Positions 51,471-61,813 of a stretch of DNA of 64,000 bases are shown here, in pieces. Each line of letters opens with the position of its first letter. Position 1 is the first letter of the stretch. Origin of the DNA: Pseudomonas vlassakiae (GTDB taxonomy: Bacteria > Pseudomonadota > Gammaproteobacteria > Pseudomonadales > Pseudomonadaceae); contig NZ_JABWRP020000003.1 in assembly GCF_014269035.2 (NCBI RefSeq), positions 124,001 through 188,000 of the forward strand, in the 5' to 3' direction. The notes under the pieces were generated by a model. That model was not told the origin of the DNA. It did not search any database and saw nothing but the letters and a program-made list of their open reading frames with translations. A program made the translations under genes and the position numbers.

Positions 51471-53051
51471 ATGAGGTTTCACGAACGCAACGTCAGCGCG
51501 CAAGCCCCAGTGCCCGGCAATGCGATCAAGTTCGAAAAACTCGCGCTATGGGCCAAGAGACTCTGGCCGGTGCCAATCCTGTTTCTCGCCATGCTGGCTC
51601 GAGTCTATGGCTCAACGGCCTCCGCAATATGGTGCGATGAGGGCTCCAGTTTGTTAATGAGCCAGTACTCACCCTCGCTCATCTGGACCCACAGCGCCCA
51701 TGACGTACACCCACCCCTTTACTTTCTCCTTCTGCATGCCTGGATAGGCGCATTCGGGGACAGTGTCTTCTCGGTCCGGTTCATCAGCGTGCTGACAGGT
51801 GTCGGTACTGTAGCCCTGGGCATGTGGCTGGTTTGCCTGATTGCCACACGTCGTGCAGCAGTAATGGCCGGTGTTTTGTTGGCCCTGCTGCCCATTGCCG
51901 TGCGTTATAGTCAGGAAGCGCGCATGTACGCCCTGATGGGTTTCTTGCTGCTGGGAGCCACCATTGCGCTTGTATATTGGATAAAAAAACCTGAGCGACA
52001 CCGCTACCTTTTCGTCTATGTACTATTGATGGCGGCAAGTTTCTATACGCATTATTTCACGGGCCTTTGCGTACTGTCCCACTGGGCGTATCTATTGCTT
52101 GTACGAGGTGAAAAACGCCGCCTGGTCGCTCGGCCAGCATGGTGGATAGCCAACGGCATGATCGTCCTGCTGTATACCCCGTGGATTCCCAGCTTGATAG
52201 ACCTGCTGCAGCACCTTGACCAACTCAAGGCGGGTGGTGACATTGGCTGGATACTGCCCGTTACCCTGTATTCCCTGCCATCGACAATCTGGCAGTTCAT
52301 GGTCCTTTCCGATGGCCAGAATCTGACATGGCCAGTCTACCTTGCTCTGCCACTGGCGTTGGCACTGGTAACGGGCGCTGTCTGTCTGCATGATCGAAGC
52401 CGCCATAAATTCCATGTGCTCATGGCGATATATACGTTTCTCCCGTTGATCGTCGTGTTTTCAATCTCATGGATAACGCCACTTCTGGTCGAGCGCTATC
52501 TGATGTTTTCGGCCCTGGGCTTACCGGTCGTGCTGGCCGTCGCCATTGATCGAATGAAGCGTCATTATCGCTACACCGCACTCATCACACTGGCGACCTT
52601 ATTGGCCGTAGAGGTGGTTGGCCTGAGTAGTTATTACCAAAAGGATGATGATCAGTTCAACAAGCTGGTCAACTTCGTCAATGAAAATTATCGTGCGAAT
52701 GACCGGATCGTCGTCAGCGATCTTTTCTGGTATTTCAGCTATGTCTACTACAACAAGACCGGTTCTGTTCCACTGCTCTATACGCCCCCCCTGGCCAACG
52801 GCGCGTCGGGTCGGCCAGGTAATTATGGATTTGGCACGCTGGTGAACAATGATGCCGATAAAATCTACCTCGACAGCCTTGATAAATTACCCGTCAGCCA
52901 AAGCAGAGTCTGGTTGATAAGTAACAGCGAACCACCTGATGATTTCGCTTCCATACCGAACAATTGGAACAAGGTAAGTAGGCTGAAAGTCGGCGATACC
53001 CAAGTGCGCCTTTACACTATTAACGCGCCCTACAATGCTAAAGCGAACTAA
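51471..53051 (+). CDS. Membrane glycosyltransferase of GT39/ArnT type
   Basis: A 526-residue protein with about ten hydrophobic helices. WCDEGSS near residue 55 and HDVHPPLYFLLLHAWIG soon after carry the acidic and His residues typical of GT39/GT-C enzymes, which transfer sugar from a polyprenyl-phosphate donor on the periplasmic face. The C-terminal 130 residues are soluble. Codon use is somewhat more AT-rich than its neighbours, which hints at acquisition. No dedicated partner gene is adjacent, so the acceptor is unknown. Confidence 0.8.
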   Translation: MRFHERNVSAQAPVPGNAIKFEKLALWAKRLWPVPILFLAMLARVYGSTASAIWCDEGSSLLMSQYSPSLIWTHSAHDVHPPLYFLLLHAWIGAFGDSVFSVRFISVLTGVGTVALGMWLVCLIATRRAAVMAGVLLALLPIAVRYSQEARMYALMGFLLLGATIALVYWIKKPERHRYLFVYVLLMAASFYTHYFTGLCVLSHWAYLLLVRGEKRRLVARPAWWIANGMIVLLYTPWIPSLIDLLQHLDQLKAGGDIGWILPVTLYSLPSTIWQFMVLSDGQNLTWPVYLALPLALALVTGAVCLHDRSRHKFHVLMAIYTFLPLIVVFSISWITPLLVERYLMFSALGLPVVLAVAIDRMKRHYRYTALITLATLLAVEVVGLSSYYQKDDDQFNKLVNFVNENYRANDRIVVSDLFWYFSYVYYNKTGSVPLLYTPPLANGASGRPGNYGFGTLVNNDADKIYLDSLDKLPVSQSRVWLISNSEPPDDFASIPNNWNKVSRLKVGDTQVRLYTINAPYNAKAN

Positions 53052-53086
53052 ATTGCGGCCTGGCCGCCTGAACCTTCAATTTGCCT

Positions 53087-53509
53087 TCAGGCCGTTTTCA
53101 TCACCGTCTTGCCTGCCCGCCGCGCCAGCAGCGCATCCACGCTCAGCGCACCGCCGCCAAACGCTGCAACCTGCAAGAGGCCGCCTGCGATCGAGAGGTT
53201 TTTGAAGAAGTTGATGAATTGCCCTTGGTCCGCCAGGTTGTTATGGAAAGCGAAGGCTGCCATTACGGTGAACAGCGCCATGACCACCGCGACGATGCGG
53301 GTTTGAAAGCCGATGATCAGCAATGCTGCGAGACCGAGTTCAACACCCAGTGCTGCCAGGTAGCTCAGTACCGGGAAGGGCAGGCCGCTTGATTCGATAT
53401 ACGCAATGGTGCCTTCCGGCGAGGTCAGCTTGCTGAAGCCGCTCAGCAGGAATAGCACGGCCAGCAACACGCGACCTACGACTGCAGTTGTACCTTTGAA
53501 ATTGATCAT
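53087..53509 (-). CDS. DoxX-family membrane protein
   Basis: A 140-residue protein with four hydrophobic segments and the DoxX signature GRVLLAVLFLLSGFSKL. Members are poorly characterised quinone- or redox-related membrane proteins. The ATG at 53509 has AGGAGC upstream; the longer frame is not supported. It stands alone on the minus strand. Confidence 0.85.
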   Translation of the reverse strand: MINFKGTTAVVGRVLLAVLFLLSGFSKLTSPEGTIAYIESSGLPFPVLSYLAALGVELGLAALLIIGFQTRIVAVVMALFTVMAAFAFHNNLADQGQFINFFKNLSIAGGLLQVAAFGGGALSVDALLARRAGKTVMKTA

Positions 53510-53837
53510 TTTGTAGCTCCTGATGCTTGAGTTCGAATGGCTCACCGCGCTGTGCTCGGTGGCGTTGTCTGCGGTATGGGGCCATTCTGGAGCGAAGAGT
53601 CGATCAAGACAATTGGGTCTTAAAGTGAATGATTGTTCCGCAAGACAGGACAATTAAAACGCTCAAGAAAAGAGCTGCGCCGTATCACTGTCTGCTTCAG
53701 AAAGCGCAGTGCTGGCCTGATTGATCGCCCCTGTGCATCAATTAATGAAAAATGAACGATTATCTCCAGCGCCGCTTTCGACGATCATTCTCGAAATAAG
53801 CACTTACAATTATTAAGAAACGCTGGAGATCCACACC
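53510..53837. other. Divergent promoter region of doxX-like and transporter genes
   Basis: No gene is seen. It should contain promoters for both directions. An 8-bp inverted pair CTCCAGCG (53765-53772) and CGCTGGAG (53822-53829) flanks an AT-rich stretch just before the transporter start and may be a regulatory site. Confidence 0.45.
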
Positions 53838-55136
53838 ATGAGTCTGCCATCACACTCGGTGCCTGAGGGCAAGTCCAAGGCCGGTATGGTCTTCCGGGTC
53901 ACGTCCGGAAACTTCCTCGAACAGTTCGATTTCTTCCTGTTCGGCTTCTATGCCACGCATATCGCGGCGGCCTTCTTCCCCGCGTCCAATGAATTCGCCT
54001 CGTTGATGATGACTTTCGCCGTGTTTGGTGCAGGCTTCCTCATGCGCCCACTGGGTGCGGTGATCCTCGGTGCCTACATTGATGACGTAGGCCGGCGCAA
54101 AGGGCTGATCGTAACCCTGGCGATCATGGCCAGTGGGACCTTGCTGATCGTGCTGGTGCCCGGATATGAGAGCATCGGACTACTGGCCCCGGCGCTGGTA
54201 CTCATCGGGCGCTTGTTGCAAGGATTCTCGGCTGGCGCGGAGCTCGGCGGCGTGTCTGTGTACCTGGCCGAAATGGCCACGCCGGGGCACAAGGGCTTCT
54301 ACGCCAGCTGGCAGTCCGCCAGCCAGCAGGTGGCGGTCGTCGTCGCTGCGGCGCTCGGCTTTGCCCTCAACCAGTGGCTGACGCCTGATCAACTCACCCA
54401 GTGGGGTTGGCGGGTACCGTTTGCTGTGGGCTGCATGATCATCCCGGTGATCTTCCTGCTGCGTCGCAGCCTGCAGGAAACCGAGGAGTTCGCCGCCCGC
54501 GAACATCGCCCAACCATGAAACAGGTACTGGCGACGCTGGCTGCCAATTCCGGCATCGTGCTGTTCGGCATGCTGATGGTGGCCATGACCACCACTGCCT
54601 TCTACATGATCACGGTATACGCGCCGACCTTCGGCAAGACCGTGCTGCAACTGAGTACCGGTGATGCGCTGCTGGTGACCTTGCTGACTGCGGTGTCGAA
54701 CTTCATCTGGTTGCCCATCGGCGGTGCGCTTAGCGATCGCCTGGGGCGCAAGCCGCTGCTGTTGGCCATGTCGCTGATGACCTTGATCACCGCTTACCCG
54801 GCCCTGACCTATCTGGCCCAGGCGCCGACCTTCGGCCACATGCTTGAAGTGCTGCTGTGGTTCTCGTTCCTGTACGGCATGTACAACGGCGCGATGATCC
54901 CGGCGCTGACCGAAATCATGCCGGTGGAAGTCCGTGTAGCTGGTTTTTCGCTGGCTTACAGCCTGGCGACTGCCCTGTTCGGCGGGTTCACCCCGGCAAT
55001 CTCGACGTGGATGATCCATGTCACCAATGACAAGGCGGCACCCGCCTACTGGATGATGTTTGCCGCGCTCTGTGCATTCGTCGCTACCTGGATGCTGTAC
55101 CGTCGCTTGGCCAACCGCGCACCGGTGGCTGTATGA
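53838..55136 (+). CDS. TcuC/CitA-type tricarboxylate:proton symporter (MFS)
   Basis: A 432-residue MFS carrier of the metabolite:H+ symporter group. The start region [19 protein letters not shown] with the acidic residue in helix 1, [13 protein letters not shown] and [15 protein letters not shown] are as in citrate and tricarballylate carriers. The stop overlaps the next gene, so the two are co-transcribed. The tcuA and tcuB oxidation genes of Salmonella are not present, so the imported acid may be citrate or aconitate rather than tricarballylate. Confidence 0.85.
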   Translation: MSLPSHSVPEGKSKAGMVFRVTSGNFLEQFDFFLFGFYATHIAAAFFPASNEFASLMMTFAVFGAGFLMRPLGAVILGAYIDDVGRRKGLIVTLAIMASGTLLIVLVPGYESIGLLAPALVLIGRLLQGFSAGAELGGVSVYLAEMATPGHKGFYASWQSASQQVAVVVAAALGFALNQWLTPDQLTQWGWRVPFAVGCMIIPVIFLLRRSLQETEEFAAREHRPTMKQVLATLAANSGIVLFGMLMVAMTTTAFYMITVYAPTFGKTVLQLSTGDALLVTLLTAVSNFIWLPIGGALSDRLGRKPLLLAMSLMTLITAYPALTYLAQAPTFGHMLEVLLWFSFLYGMYNGAMIPALTEIMPVEVRVAGFSLAYSLATALFGGFTPAISTWMIHVTNDKAAPAYWMMFAALCAFVATWMLYRRLANRAPVAV

Positions 55137-55144
55137 GGAACTCG

Positions 55145-55903
55145 ATGAAAGCGTTACTGACCGCTGCTCTCCTGGCTGGCTGCAGCCTTGCCCAGGCTGC
55201 CGAACTGACCGTAATGACCTCGGGTGGCTTCACCGCCGCCTATCAGCAACTGGGGCCCAAGTATGCCGCGCAGAGCGGCGATACACTGGTCACCGTGCTC
55301 GGGCCCTCGATGGGCAAGGCACCCGAGGCGATCCCCAATCGCCTCGCTCGCGGCGAGCACGCTGACGTGGTGATCATGGTCGGCTATGCGCTGGACGAGC
55401 TCATCCGTCAGGGTAAGGTCGACCCGGCTTCGCGCGTCGAGCTTGCCGACTCGCGCATCGGTATGGTGGTCAAGCAGGGCCAGCCCAAGCCGCAGATCGG
55501 TACCCCCGATCAGCTGAAGCAAACATTGCTGGCGGCAAAATCGGTGGCCTATTCGGATAGCGCCAGTGGCGTGTATATCAAGACGCAGCTGTACAAGAAG
55601 TTGGGTATCGAGGACCGCCTGGTCGGCAAGAGCACCATGGTCGAGCGCATACCGGTGGCCTCGCAGGTGGCTCAGGGCACCTATGAGCTTGGTTTCCAGC
55701 AGGTTGCCGAGTTGCTGCCGGTGCCGGGTGTGACCTTGGTTGGCAAGATTCCGGAAAGCCTCCAGTCGGTGACCCGCTACGCTGCCGCTATTCCAAAAGG
55801 CGCCGAACACCCAGCCGAGGCAAAAAAGCTTCTGCAGTACCTGGCCTCACCTGCCGCGCAGCCTGACGTACGTGCTACCGGCCTGGATTCAGTCGCCCGG
55901 TAA
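55145..55903 (+). CDS. Periplasmic ModA-like substrate-binding protein
   Basis: A 252-residue protein with a signal peptide (MKALLTAALLAGCSLAQAAE) and a type II binding-protein fold like ModA: LTVMTSGGFTAAYQQLGPKY and later VAYSDSASGVYIKTQLY. The ATG at 55145 is chosen since GAGG lies nine bases upstream; an ATG four codons earlier overlaps the transporter. No ABC permease is nearby, so it may bind the acid for the MFS carrier or have another role. An odd pairing of binding protein with MFS transporter. Confidence 0.85.
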   Translation: MKALLTAALLAGCSLAQAAELTVMTSGGFTAAYQQLGPKYAAQSGDTLVTVLGPSMGKAPEAIPNRLARGEHADVVIMVGYALDELIRQGKVDPASRVELADSRIGMVVKQGQPKPQIGTPDQLKQTLLAAKSVAYSDSASGVYIKTQLYKKLGIEDRLVGKSTMVERIPVASQVAQGTYELGFQQVAELLPVPGVTLVGKIPESLQSVTRYAAAIPKGAEHPAEAKKLLQYLASPAAQPDVRATGLDSVAR

Positions 55904-56833
55904 TACGCCGGGCAACTCCCGGATCAGCCTTACCATCTCGAGTGCCGCAGGCGTGAGTGTACGGCCGCGGCGCTTGAGCAAGCCCATCTTGCGGCTGACC
56001 TGCGGTTCGACCAGTGCAACACTGGCCAGAATTGGATGGGGTGACAGCGGCAGCGCAATCGACGGCACCGCAGCTATTCCCAGGCCCGCTTCGATCAGGC
56101 CCAGCAGGGTGGTCACATGCCTGGCCTCGCAAACACTCTCTTTGCTCACCTGCATGCCGGCCAGCGCCCGGTCCAGGACCAGACGGTTGCCAGACGACTT
56201 GCCCAGGCTGATGTACTCATGTTCGTAGGCTTGCGCCCAGGTCACCGTATCCTGCTTGGCCAGCGGGTGGTCCTGGCGGCAGGCGATGACATAGCGTTCT
56301 TCAAGCAAGTCGCTGAACTCGATCTCCGGTGCGAGATTGCCCGTGAAGCTCAGGCCGAAGTCCGCTTCGCCGGAGGCCACGGCGGCACTCACTTCGTTGG
56401 CCGAGGCGTCGTACAGGTTGATGCGCACTTTCGGATATTGCCCATGGAAGGCACGAATGGCATGGGGCATGAAGTAGTAGGCGGCTGACGGCACACAGGC
56501 GATGGTCAGGGTGCCGGTGCGCAGCGAGCCACCATCACCGACGCTGAGCAGCGCCAGGTCGAGATCGTCCAGCAGGCGCTCCACCTGAGGTAGAAAGGCA
56601 CGCCCGACATTGGTCAGCGACACCTTGCGCGTGGTGCGTTCGAGCAGTTTCACGCCCAGTGCCGACTCAAGCTTTTCGATACGCCGGCTCAAGGCTGACT
56701 GGGTGATGCGAATGGTATCGGCGGCGCGGCGGAAACTACCTTGCTCGACCACAGCACGGAAGGCCTGCAGGTCGTTCAGATCGAAATTGATGCTCACCCG
56801 GTGGGCCCCGCTGGTTTGATCGAAAACGTGCAT
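55889..56833 (-). CDS. LysR-family transcriptional regulator (TcuR-like)
   Basis: A 314-residue LysR regulator with an HTH near residues 25-55 (FRRAADTIRITQSALSRRIEKLE) and an effector domain. It is convergent with the binding-protein gene, overlapping it by 15 bp at the stops. It probably regulates the transporter and binding protein. The start may instead be the GTG at 56797, giving 302 residues and a more typical N-terminus; neither has a clear ribosome site. Confidence 0.85.
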   Translation of the reverse strand: MHVFDQTSGAHRVSINFDLNDLQAFRAVVEQGSFRRAADTIRITQSALSRRIEKLESALGVKLLERTTRKVSLTNVGRAFLPQVERLLDDLDLALLSVGDGGSLRTGTLTIACVPSAAYYFMPHAIRAFHGQYPKVRINLYDASANEVSAAVASGEADFGLSFTGNLAPEIEFSDLLEERYVIACRQDHPLAKQDTVTWAQAYEHEYISLGKSSGNRLVLDRALAGMQVSKESVCEARHVTTLLGLIEAGLGIAAVPSIALPLSPHPILASVALVEPQVSRKMGLLKRRGRTLTPAALEMVRLIRELPGVLPGD

Positions 56834-56870
56834 CAATGGTATTTCGAAAAAACCAGCAGAGCCAGCTAGG

Positions 56871-58271
56871 TCAGATCTGCATGGCCATGCCGTGCACGTT
56901 CATCGCTGCCTGGCGCAGGGCTTCGGAACGGGTCGGGTGCGGGTGGCAGATCAGCGCGATGTCTTCAGCCGAGGCGGCGAACTCCATGGCCACGCAGAAC
57001 TCGCCGATCATCTCGCTGACGCTTGGGCCGACCAGGTGCACACCGAGCACTTCATCGGTATTGGCATCGGCGATGACTTTGGCGAAGCCTTCGGTCTCAT
57101 GGTTGATCTTGGCACGGCTGTTGGCGGTGAAGGGGAACTTGCCGACCTTGTAGGCGCGGCCTTCGGCCTTCAGCTGCTCTTCGGTCTTGCCAACGGTAGC
57201 CAGCTCCGGGCGGGTGTAGATCACGCCCGGAATCAGGTTGTAGTTCACTTCATGCGGTTTGCCGGCAATCCGCTCAATGCACGCAACCGCTTCGTCTTCG
57301 GCCTTGTGCGCCAGCATTGGGCCGGACGTGACGTCGCCAATCACCCATACACCTGCTACCGAGGTGCGGTGATGCTCGTTGCTGAGCATGCCACGCTTGT
57401 CGGTTTCCAGCCCGACGCTTTCAAGGTTCAGGCCCTTGGTATAAGGACGACGGCCGATGGCGACCAGGACGTAGTCGGCCTGCAGCGTTTCGGCGGCCCC
57501 ACCCGCAGCCGGCTCCAGGGTCAGGCTGACACCTTCGGCTTGCGTCGTCGCTTGGGTGACTTTACTACAGAGCCTGAAGGCCATGCCTTGCTTGGCCAGC
57601 GCTTTTTGCAGGGTCTTGGCGGTTTCTTCATCGGTGCCCGGGCAGATGCGGTCGAGGTACTCGATGACGGTGACCTGTGCGCCCAGGCGGCGCCATACCG
57701 AGCCCAGTTCCAGGCCGATGACGCCCGCACCGATCACCACCAGGTGCTTGGGTACCTGAGGCAGGGCCAGGGCACCGGTGGAATCGATGATCCGCTGGTT
57801 GTCGATGGTCACGCCGGGCAGGGGAGTGGGCTCTGAGCCGGTGGCAATGACGATGTCCTTGGCCTGCAGTGCGGTCTCGCTGCCATCTTCAGCCTTGACG
57901 ATGACCTTGCCGACGCCATCCAGGCGGCCCCAGCCTTTGATCCAGTCGACCTTGTTCTTGCGGAACAAGTACTCGATGCCCTTGGTCAGGCCGGTCACGC
58001 TCTCGTCCTTTTGTTTCATCATCTGGGCGAGGTTTAGCGTCGGCTTCACTTCGATGCCGAGGTGGGCGAACTCGTCGCCGCTGGCAGCTTCGTAAAGCTC
58101 GGAAGCGTGAAGCAACGCTTTGGACGGCATGCAACCGACATTAAGGCAGGTGCCGCCCAGCGTCGTACGGCCTTCCACGCAGGCGACACTCAGGCCCAGC
58201 TGGCCGGCGCGGATCGCTGCGTTGTAGCCGCCAGGGCCGCCGCCGATGATCACCACGTCATAGGATTTCAT
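56871..58271 (-). CDS. lpd3: Dihydrolipoyl dehydrogenase (LPD-3 type)
   Basis: A 466-residue FAD enzyme that reoxidises dihydrolipoamide with NAD+. The start KSYDVVIIGGGPGGYNAAI, the redox-active GGTCLNVGC (Cys42, Cys47) and the C-terminal HPHPTRSEAL catalytic His-Glu are all present. P. putida has three such enzymes; the third, LPD-3, is not part of a dehydrogenase complex operon, and this free-standing gene agrees. The ATG at 58271 fits; upstream frame is leader. A perfect 14-bp palindrome is in its promoter. Confidence 0.92.
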   Translation of the reverse strand: MKSYDVVIIGGGPGGYNAAIRAGQLGLSVACVEGRTTLGGTCLNVGCMPSKALLHASELYEAASGDEFAHLGIEVKPTLNLAQMMKQKDESVTGLTKGIEYLFRKNKVDWIKGWGRLDGVGKVIVKAEDGSETALQAKDIVIATGSEPTPLPGVTIDNQRIIDSTGALALPQVPKHLVVIGAGVIGLELGSVWRRLGAQVTVIEYLDRICPGTDEETAKTLQKALAKQGMAFRLCSKVTQATTQAEGVSLTLEPAAGGAAETLQADYVLVAIGRRPYTKGLNLESVGLETDKRGMLSNEHHRTSVAGVWVIGDVTSGPMLAHKAEDEAVACIERIAGKPHEVNYNLIPGVIYTRPELATVGKTEEQLKAEGRAYKVGKFPFTANSRAKINHETEGFAKVIADANTDEVLGVHLVGPSVSEMIGEFCVAMEFAASAEDIALICHPHPTRSEALRQAAMNVHGMAMQI

Positions 58272-58331
58272 GGGTTTTGTACTCCAGGTGAGAAAGCGCG
58301 AGAGGGGCATAAGGTTAAGCTGAGAAGTGCG

Positions 58332-58345
58332 GATTGTATACAATC
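58332..58345. promoter_or_regulatory. Palindrome in the lpd3/cfa divergent region
   Basis: GATTGTATACAATC is a perfect palindrome about 60 bp before lpd3. It resembles operators of FadR/VanR-type GntR regulators (TTGTATACAA core). No such regulator is encoded in the window. Confidence 0.7.
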
Positions 58346-58478
58346 TGTTGCCTTATCAGACCAGTTGGTTCTAGACCTTGGTCTCGTTTAGAGGAAACCT
58401 CCCACGAATGAACTACTCTGTTCCGGCGACGTTCGAAATGTCAGGCGTCGTAGCCTTTTAGGGATAGGAGGAGTGTTC

Positions 58479-59663
58479 ATGCTTGCTCAACTTCCACCGG
58501 CATTGCAGAGCCTGCATCTGCCGCTGCGGCTGAAACTGTGGGATGGAAACCAGTTCGATCTGGGCCCAAGTCCGCAGGTCACCATCCTGGTCAAGGAGCC
58601 ACAGCTGATCAGCCAGCTGACCCACCCGAGCATGGACCAGCTGGGCACTGCATTCGTGGAGGGCAAGCTGGAGTTGGAAGGCGATATTGGCGAAGCCATC
58701 CGTGTCTGCGACGAACTCAGCGAAGCATTGCTGACCGAAGAGGATGAGGCTCCGCCGAAGCGCCTGGCGCATGACAAGAGCACAGACGCCGAGGCTATTT
58801 CTTATCACTACGACGTCTCCAACGAGTTCTATCAACTCTGGCTCGATCAGGACATGGCCTATTCCTGTGCCTATTTCCGCGAGCCCGACAACACCCTGGA
58901 TCAAGCGCAACAGGACAAGTTCGATCACCTGTGCCGCAAGTTGCGCTTGCAAGCCGGCGACTACTTGCTGGATGTCGGCTGTGGTTGGGGCGGGCTGTCG
59001 CGTTTCGCCGCGCGAGAATATGGCGCCAAGGTATTCGGTATTACCTTGAGCAAGGAGCAGCTCAAGCTCGGCCGCGAGCGGGTCAAGGCAGAAGGCCTGG
59101 CCGACAAGGTCGACCTGCAGATTCTCGACTATCGCGACCTGCCTCAGGATGGCCGCTTCGATAAGGTCGTCAGCGTTGGCATGTTCGAGCATGTCGGGCA
59201 CGCCAATCTGGCGTTGTATTGCCGGAAACTGTTCGGCGCCGTCCGCGAAGGTGGACTGGTAATGAACCATGGGATTACTGCCAAGCATGTCGATGGGCGC
59301 CCGGTCGGGCGTGGAGCAGGTGAGTTCATCGACCGTTATGTCTTCCCCCATGGCGAGCTGCCGCACCTGTCGATGATCAGCGCCAGCATCTGTGAGGCGG
59401 GGCTGGAGGTGGTGGACGTGGAGAGCTTGCGTCTTCACTACGCGAAGACGCTGCATCACTGGAGCGAGAACCTGGAGAACCAGTTGCACAGGGCTGCGGG
59501 GTTGGTGCCGGAGAAAACCCTGCGGATCTGGCGCCTGTACCTGGCCGGGTGTGCCTATGCGTTCCAGAAGGGCTGGATCAACCTGCACCAGATTCTGGCC
59601 GTGAAGCCATATGCCGATGGGCACCATGATCTGCCGTGGACGCGGGAAGACCTTTATCGCTGA
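58479..59663 (+). CDS. cfaB: Cyclopropane-fatty-acyl-phospholipid synthase
   Basis: A 394-residue SAM-dependent enzyme that adds methylene to cis double bonds of membrane phospholipids. LLDVGCGWGGLSRFAAREYGAKV is the SAM site; SYHYDVSNEFYQLWLDQDMAYSCAYF and GMFEHVGHANL are family signatures. The ATG at 58479 follows TAGGAGGAG; a GTG two codons earlier is possible. In P. putida the homologue is induced in stationary phase under RpoS. It is convergent with cls. Confidence 0.93.
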   Translation: MLAQLPPALQSLHLPLRLKLWDGNQFDLGPSPQVTILVKEPQLISQLTHPSMDQLGTAFVEGKLELEGDIGEAIRVCDELSEALLTEEDEAPPKRLAHDKSTDAEAISYHYDVSNEFYQLWLDQDMAYSCAYFREPDNTLDQAQQDKFDHLCRKLRLQAGDYLLDVGCGWGGLSRFAAREYGAKVFGITLSKEQLKLGRERVKAEGLADKVDLQILDYRDLPQDGRFDKVVSVGMFEHVGHANLALYCRKLFGAVREGGLVMNHGITAKHVDGRPVGRGAGEFIDRYVFPHGELPHLSMISASICEAGLEVVDVESLRLHYAKTLHHWSENLENQLHRAAGLVPEKTLRIWRLYLAGCAYAFQKGWINLHQILAVKPYADGHHDLPWTREDLYR

Positions 59664-59684
59664 GCCTCCATCACTCACCGCAGA

Positions 59685-59708
59685 GGGGCCGCAAAAGCGG
59701 CCCCTTCT
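59685..59708. terminator. Terminator between cfaB and cls
   Basis: Perfect stem GGGGCCGC/GCGGCCCC with an AAAA loop, followed by TTCTTC on the plus strand. It lies between the convergent genes. Confidence 0.8.
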
Positions 59709-59712
59709 TCGG

Positions 59713-61152
59713 TCAGAGGATGGGTGAAATCAGGCGCGCAATGCGCATTCCCAGCTGCTGGATCCGATGGGTATCGCGGCTGTCTTCAGCAGTGATTTCA
59801 CGGGCTTGTTCAAAGTCGTCCAGCAGCATCGCCTCTACCTGATCAGCGAACCGACGGTCCACCGTCAGCAAGGTGATTTCGAAGTTGAGCCGGAATGAGC
59901 GATTGTCCAGGTTGGCGCTGCCGATCGCGCTGACCTCGTCATCCACCAGCACCACTTTCTGGTGCAGGAAGCCGGGCTGATAACGGAACATCCTCACCCC
60001 TGCACGTACCGCTTCGAACGCAAACAGGCTGGAGGCCGCATACACGATCTTATGATCGGGCCTAGACGGAATAAGCACGCGCACGTCCACGCCACGCAGT
60101 ACCGCCAGGCGCAAGGCAGCGAACACGGCTTCGTCGGGGATGAAATAAGGGCTGGTGATCCATACACGTTTGCTCGCCGAGTGGATGGCCTCGATGAAGA
60201 ACAGCGAACAGGTTTCCTGTGGGTCTGCCGGGCCACTGGCCAACGCTTGGCACAGCACCCCGTTGTCCGGGTAGGTGTCGGGCAGGATCAAAGGAGGCAG
60301 CTGGCGCGTGGCCCAGTACCAGTCCTCGGCAAACGACTCCTGCAGGCAGGCCAACACCGGGCCGCCGATCTGCACATGGGTGTCGCGCCAAGGTGACAGG
60401 TGTGGATCCTTGCCAAGGTATTCGTCCCCTACGTTATGCCCACCGATGAAGCCGAGCAGGCCATCGACCACGACGATCTTGCGGTGGTTGCGGAAGTTGA
60501 CCTGAAAGCGGTTGAACCATCCGCGGCGGGTGGCAAAGGCATGGATCTGCACACCGCCATCACGCAGCACTTGGCTGTAACTCGCGGGCAGCGCATGGCT
60601 GCCGACACGGTCGTACAGCACGAACACCTTCACACCCTCAGCCGCCTTGCGCAGTAGCAACTGCTGCAGCTCCTTGCCAAGACGGTCGTCGTGGATGATG
60701 AAAAATTGCACCAATACCACTTCGCGTGCCTGCTCGATGGCAGCGAAGATGGCCTCAAAAGTGGCTTTACCATTGATCAGCAGCGTCACTTCGTTATTGG
60801 CCAGGCAAGGCATCCGCCCGAGCTTCGGCATGGCACGCAAGGCCGCATAGCTTTCTGACTCTCTGGCGGTGAGTGCTTCTTCAACCCAAGGCCGCCAGTT
60901 GAGGTTGGCCATGGCCACGTGCATTTCCTGGTTGGCCTGGCGCCGGGCCTGGATGTAAGCGTAGAAGGATCGCGCACCAAAGATGAGGTAGGGAATCAGG
61001 GTGAGGTAAGGAATGAAGAACAGTGACATGGCCCAGGCAATTGCACCTTGGGCAGTACGCACGGTGAACACGGCGTGCAACGCGGCGATCATGCCAAGCA
61101 AATGAATCAGGCCGAGCACGTAGCCGAAGAAGTAGGGGCTGTGGTAATCCAT
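59713..61152 (-). CDS. clsA: Cardiolipin synthase
   Basis: A 479-residue phospholipase-D-type enzyme that makes cardiolipin. Two N-terminal membrane helices ([21 protein letters not shown] and [20 protein letters not shown]) precede two HKD motifs: [20 protein letters not shown] and [21 protein letters not shown]. The ATG at 61152 gives the standard start MDYHSPYFF; upstream open frame is leader. Confidence 0.94.
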   Translation of the reverse strand: MDYHSPYFFGYVLGLIHLLGMIAALHAVFTVRTAQGAIAWAMSLFFIPYLTLIPYLIFGARSFYAYIQARRQANQEMHVAMANLNWRPWVEEALTARESESYAALRAMPKLGRMPCLANNEVTLLINGKATFEAIFAAIEQAREVVLVQFFIIHDDRLGKELQQLLLRKAAEGVKVFVLYDRVGSHALPASYSQVLRDGGVQIHAFATRRGWFNRFQVNFRNHRKIVVVDGLLGFIGGHNVGDEYLGKDPHLSPWRDTHVQIGGPVLACLQESFAEDWYWATRQLPPLILPDTYPDNGVLCQALASGPADPQETCSLFFIEAIHSASKRVWITSPYFIPDEAVFAALRLAVLRGVDVRVLIPSRPDHKIVYAASSLFAFEAVRAGVRMFRYQPGFLHQKVVLVDDEVSAIGSANLDNRSFRLNFEITLLTVDRRFADQVEAMLLDDFEQAREITAEDSRDTHRIQQLGMRIARLISPIL

Positions 61153-61282
61153 ACGCATCCTGCTTGCCGAATACACAGCGGATAACAGAACACGTTCCAC
61201 CTCCGCCTTGCAACCTGAAAGCGGATTTGGCGTCTAAGGCTGAGCCCGGCCCGTTGGCCGGCTTTACGAGGAGCGTCCGTAC

Positions 61283-61810
61283 ATGAAGATTCGTCTGCCA
61301 CTGTTGGCCCTGGCCTTGGGCCTGAGCAGCCCACTGGTAAATGCGCAGATGTTGCAACCTGGTTTGTGGGAATTGACCACCAGCAACATGCAGGTCGATG
61401 GCAAGCCATTACCCGATATGCAGTTCATGCTCGGGCAATTGAAGAATCTGCCCCCTGAACAGCGGGCCATGATGGAAGGGGTATTGGCCAAGCAGGGCGT
61501 TACGATTGGCGGCAATGGCGTGCGCTCGTGTCTGACGCGTGAACAGGTGCAGACCAACGATATCCCCCTGCAGGATCCCAAGTCTGGATGCACTCAGAAG
61601 ATCACCGACCGCACGGGTAATGTCTGGAAGTTTCAGTTCAGTTGCCCGAAGGCACAGGGGACTGGCCAGGCGACTTTCCTCAGTGACAAAGAGTTCACTA
61701 CTCAGGTCAATGGCACCTTCAATGCCTCGGGCGTTCAGCAGCAGGGCAGCATGAATACCCGCGCCGTATGGCTCGGCAACGACTGTGGAACAGTCAAACC
61801 TCGCACCTGA
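61283..61810 (+). CDS. DUF3617-type periplasmic protein
   Basis: A 175-residue protein with a signal peptide (MKIRLPLLALALGLSSPLVNA). The mature part begins MLQPGLWELTTSNM, which is the mark of the DUF3617 family, and holds three cysteines likely for disulphides. Function unknown. It stands alone on the plus strand, converging on folE2 with only three bases between the stops. Confidence 0.82.
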   Translation: MKIRLPLLALALGLSSPLVNAQMLQPGLWELTTSNMQVDGKPLPDMQFMLGQLKNLPPEQRAMMEGVLAKQGVTIGGNGVRSCLTREQVQTNDIPLQDPKSGCTQKITDRTGNVWKFQFSCPKAQGTGQATFLSDKEFTTQVNGTFNASGVQQQGSMNTRAVWLGNDCGTVKPRT

Positions 61811-61813
61811 GCC

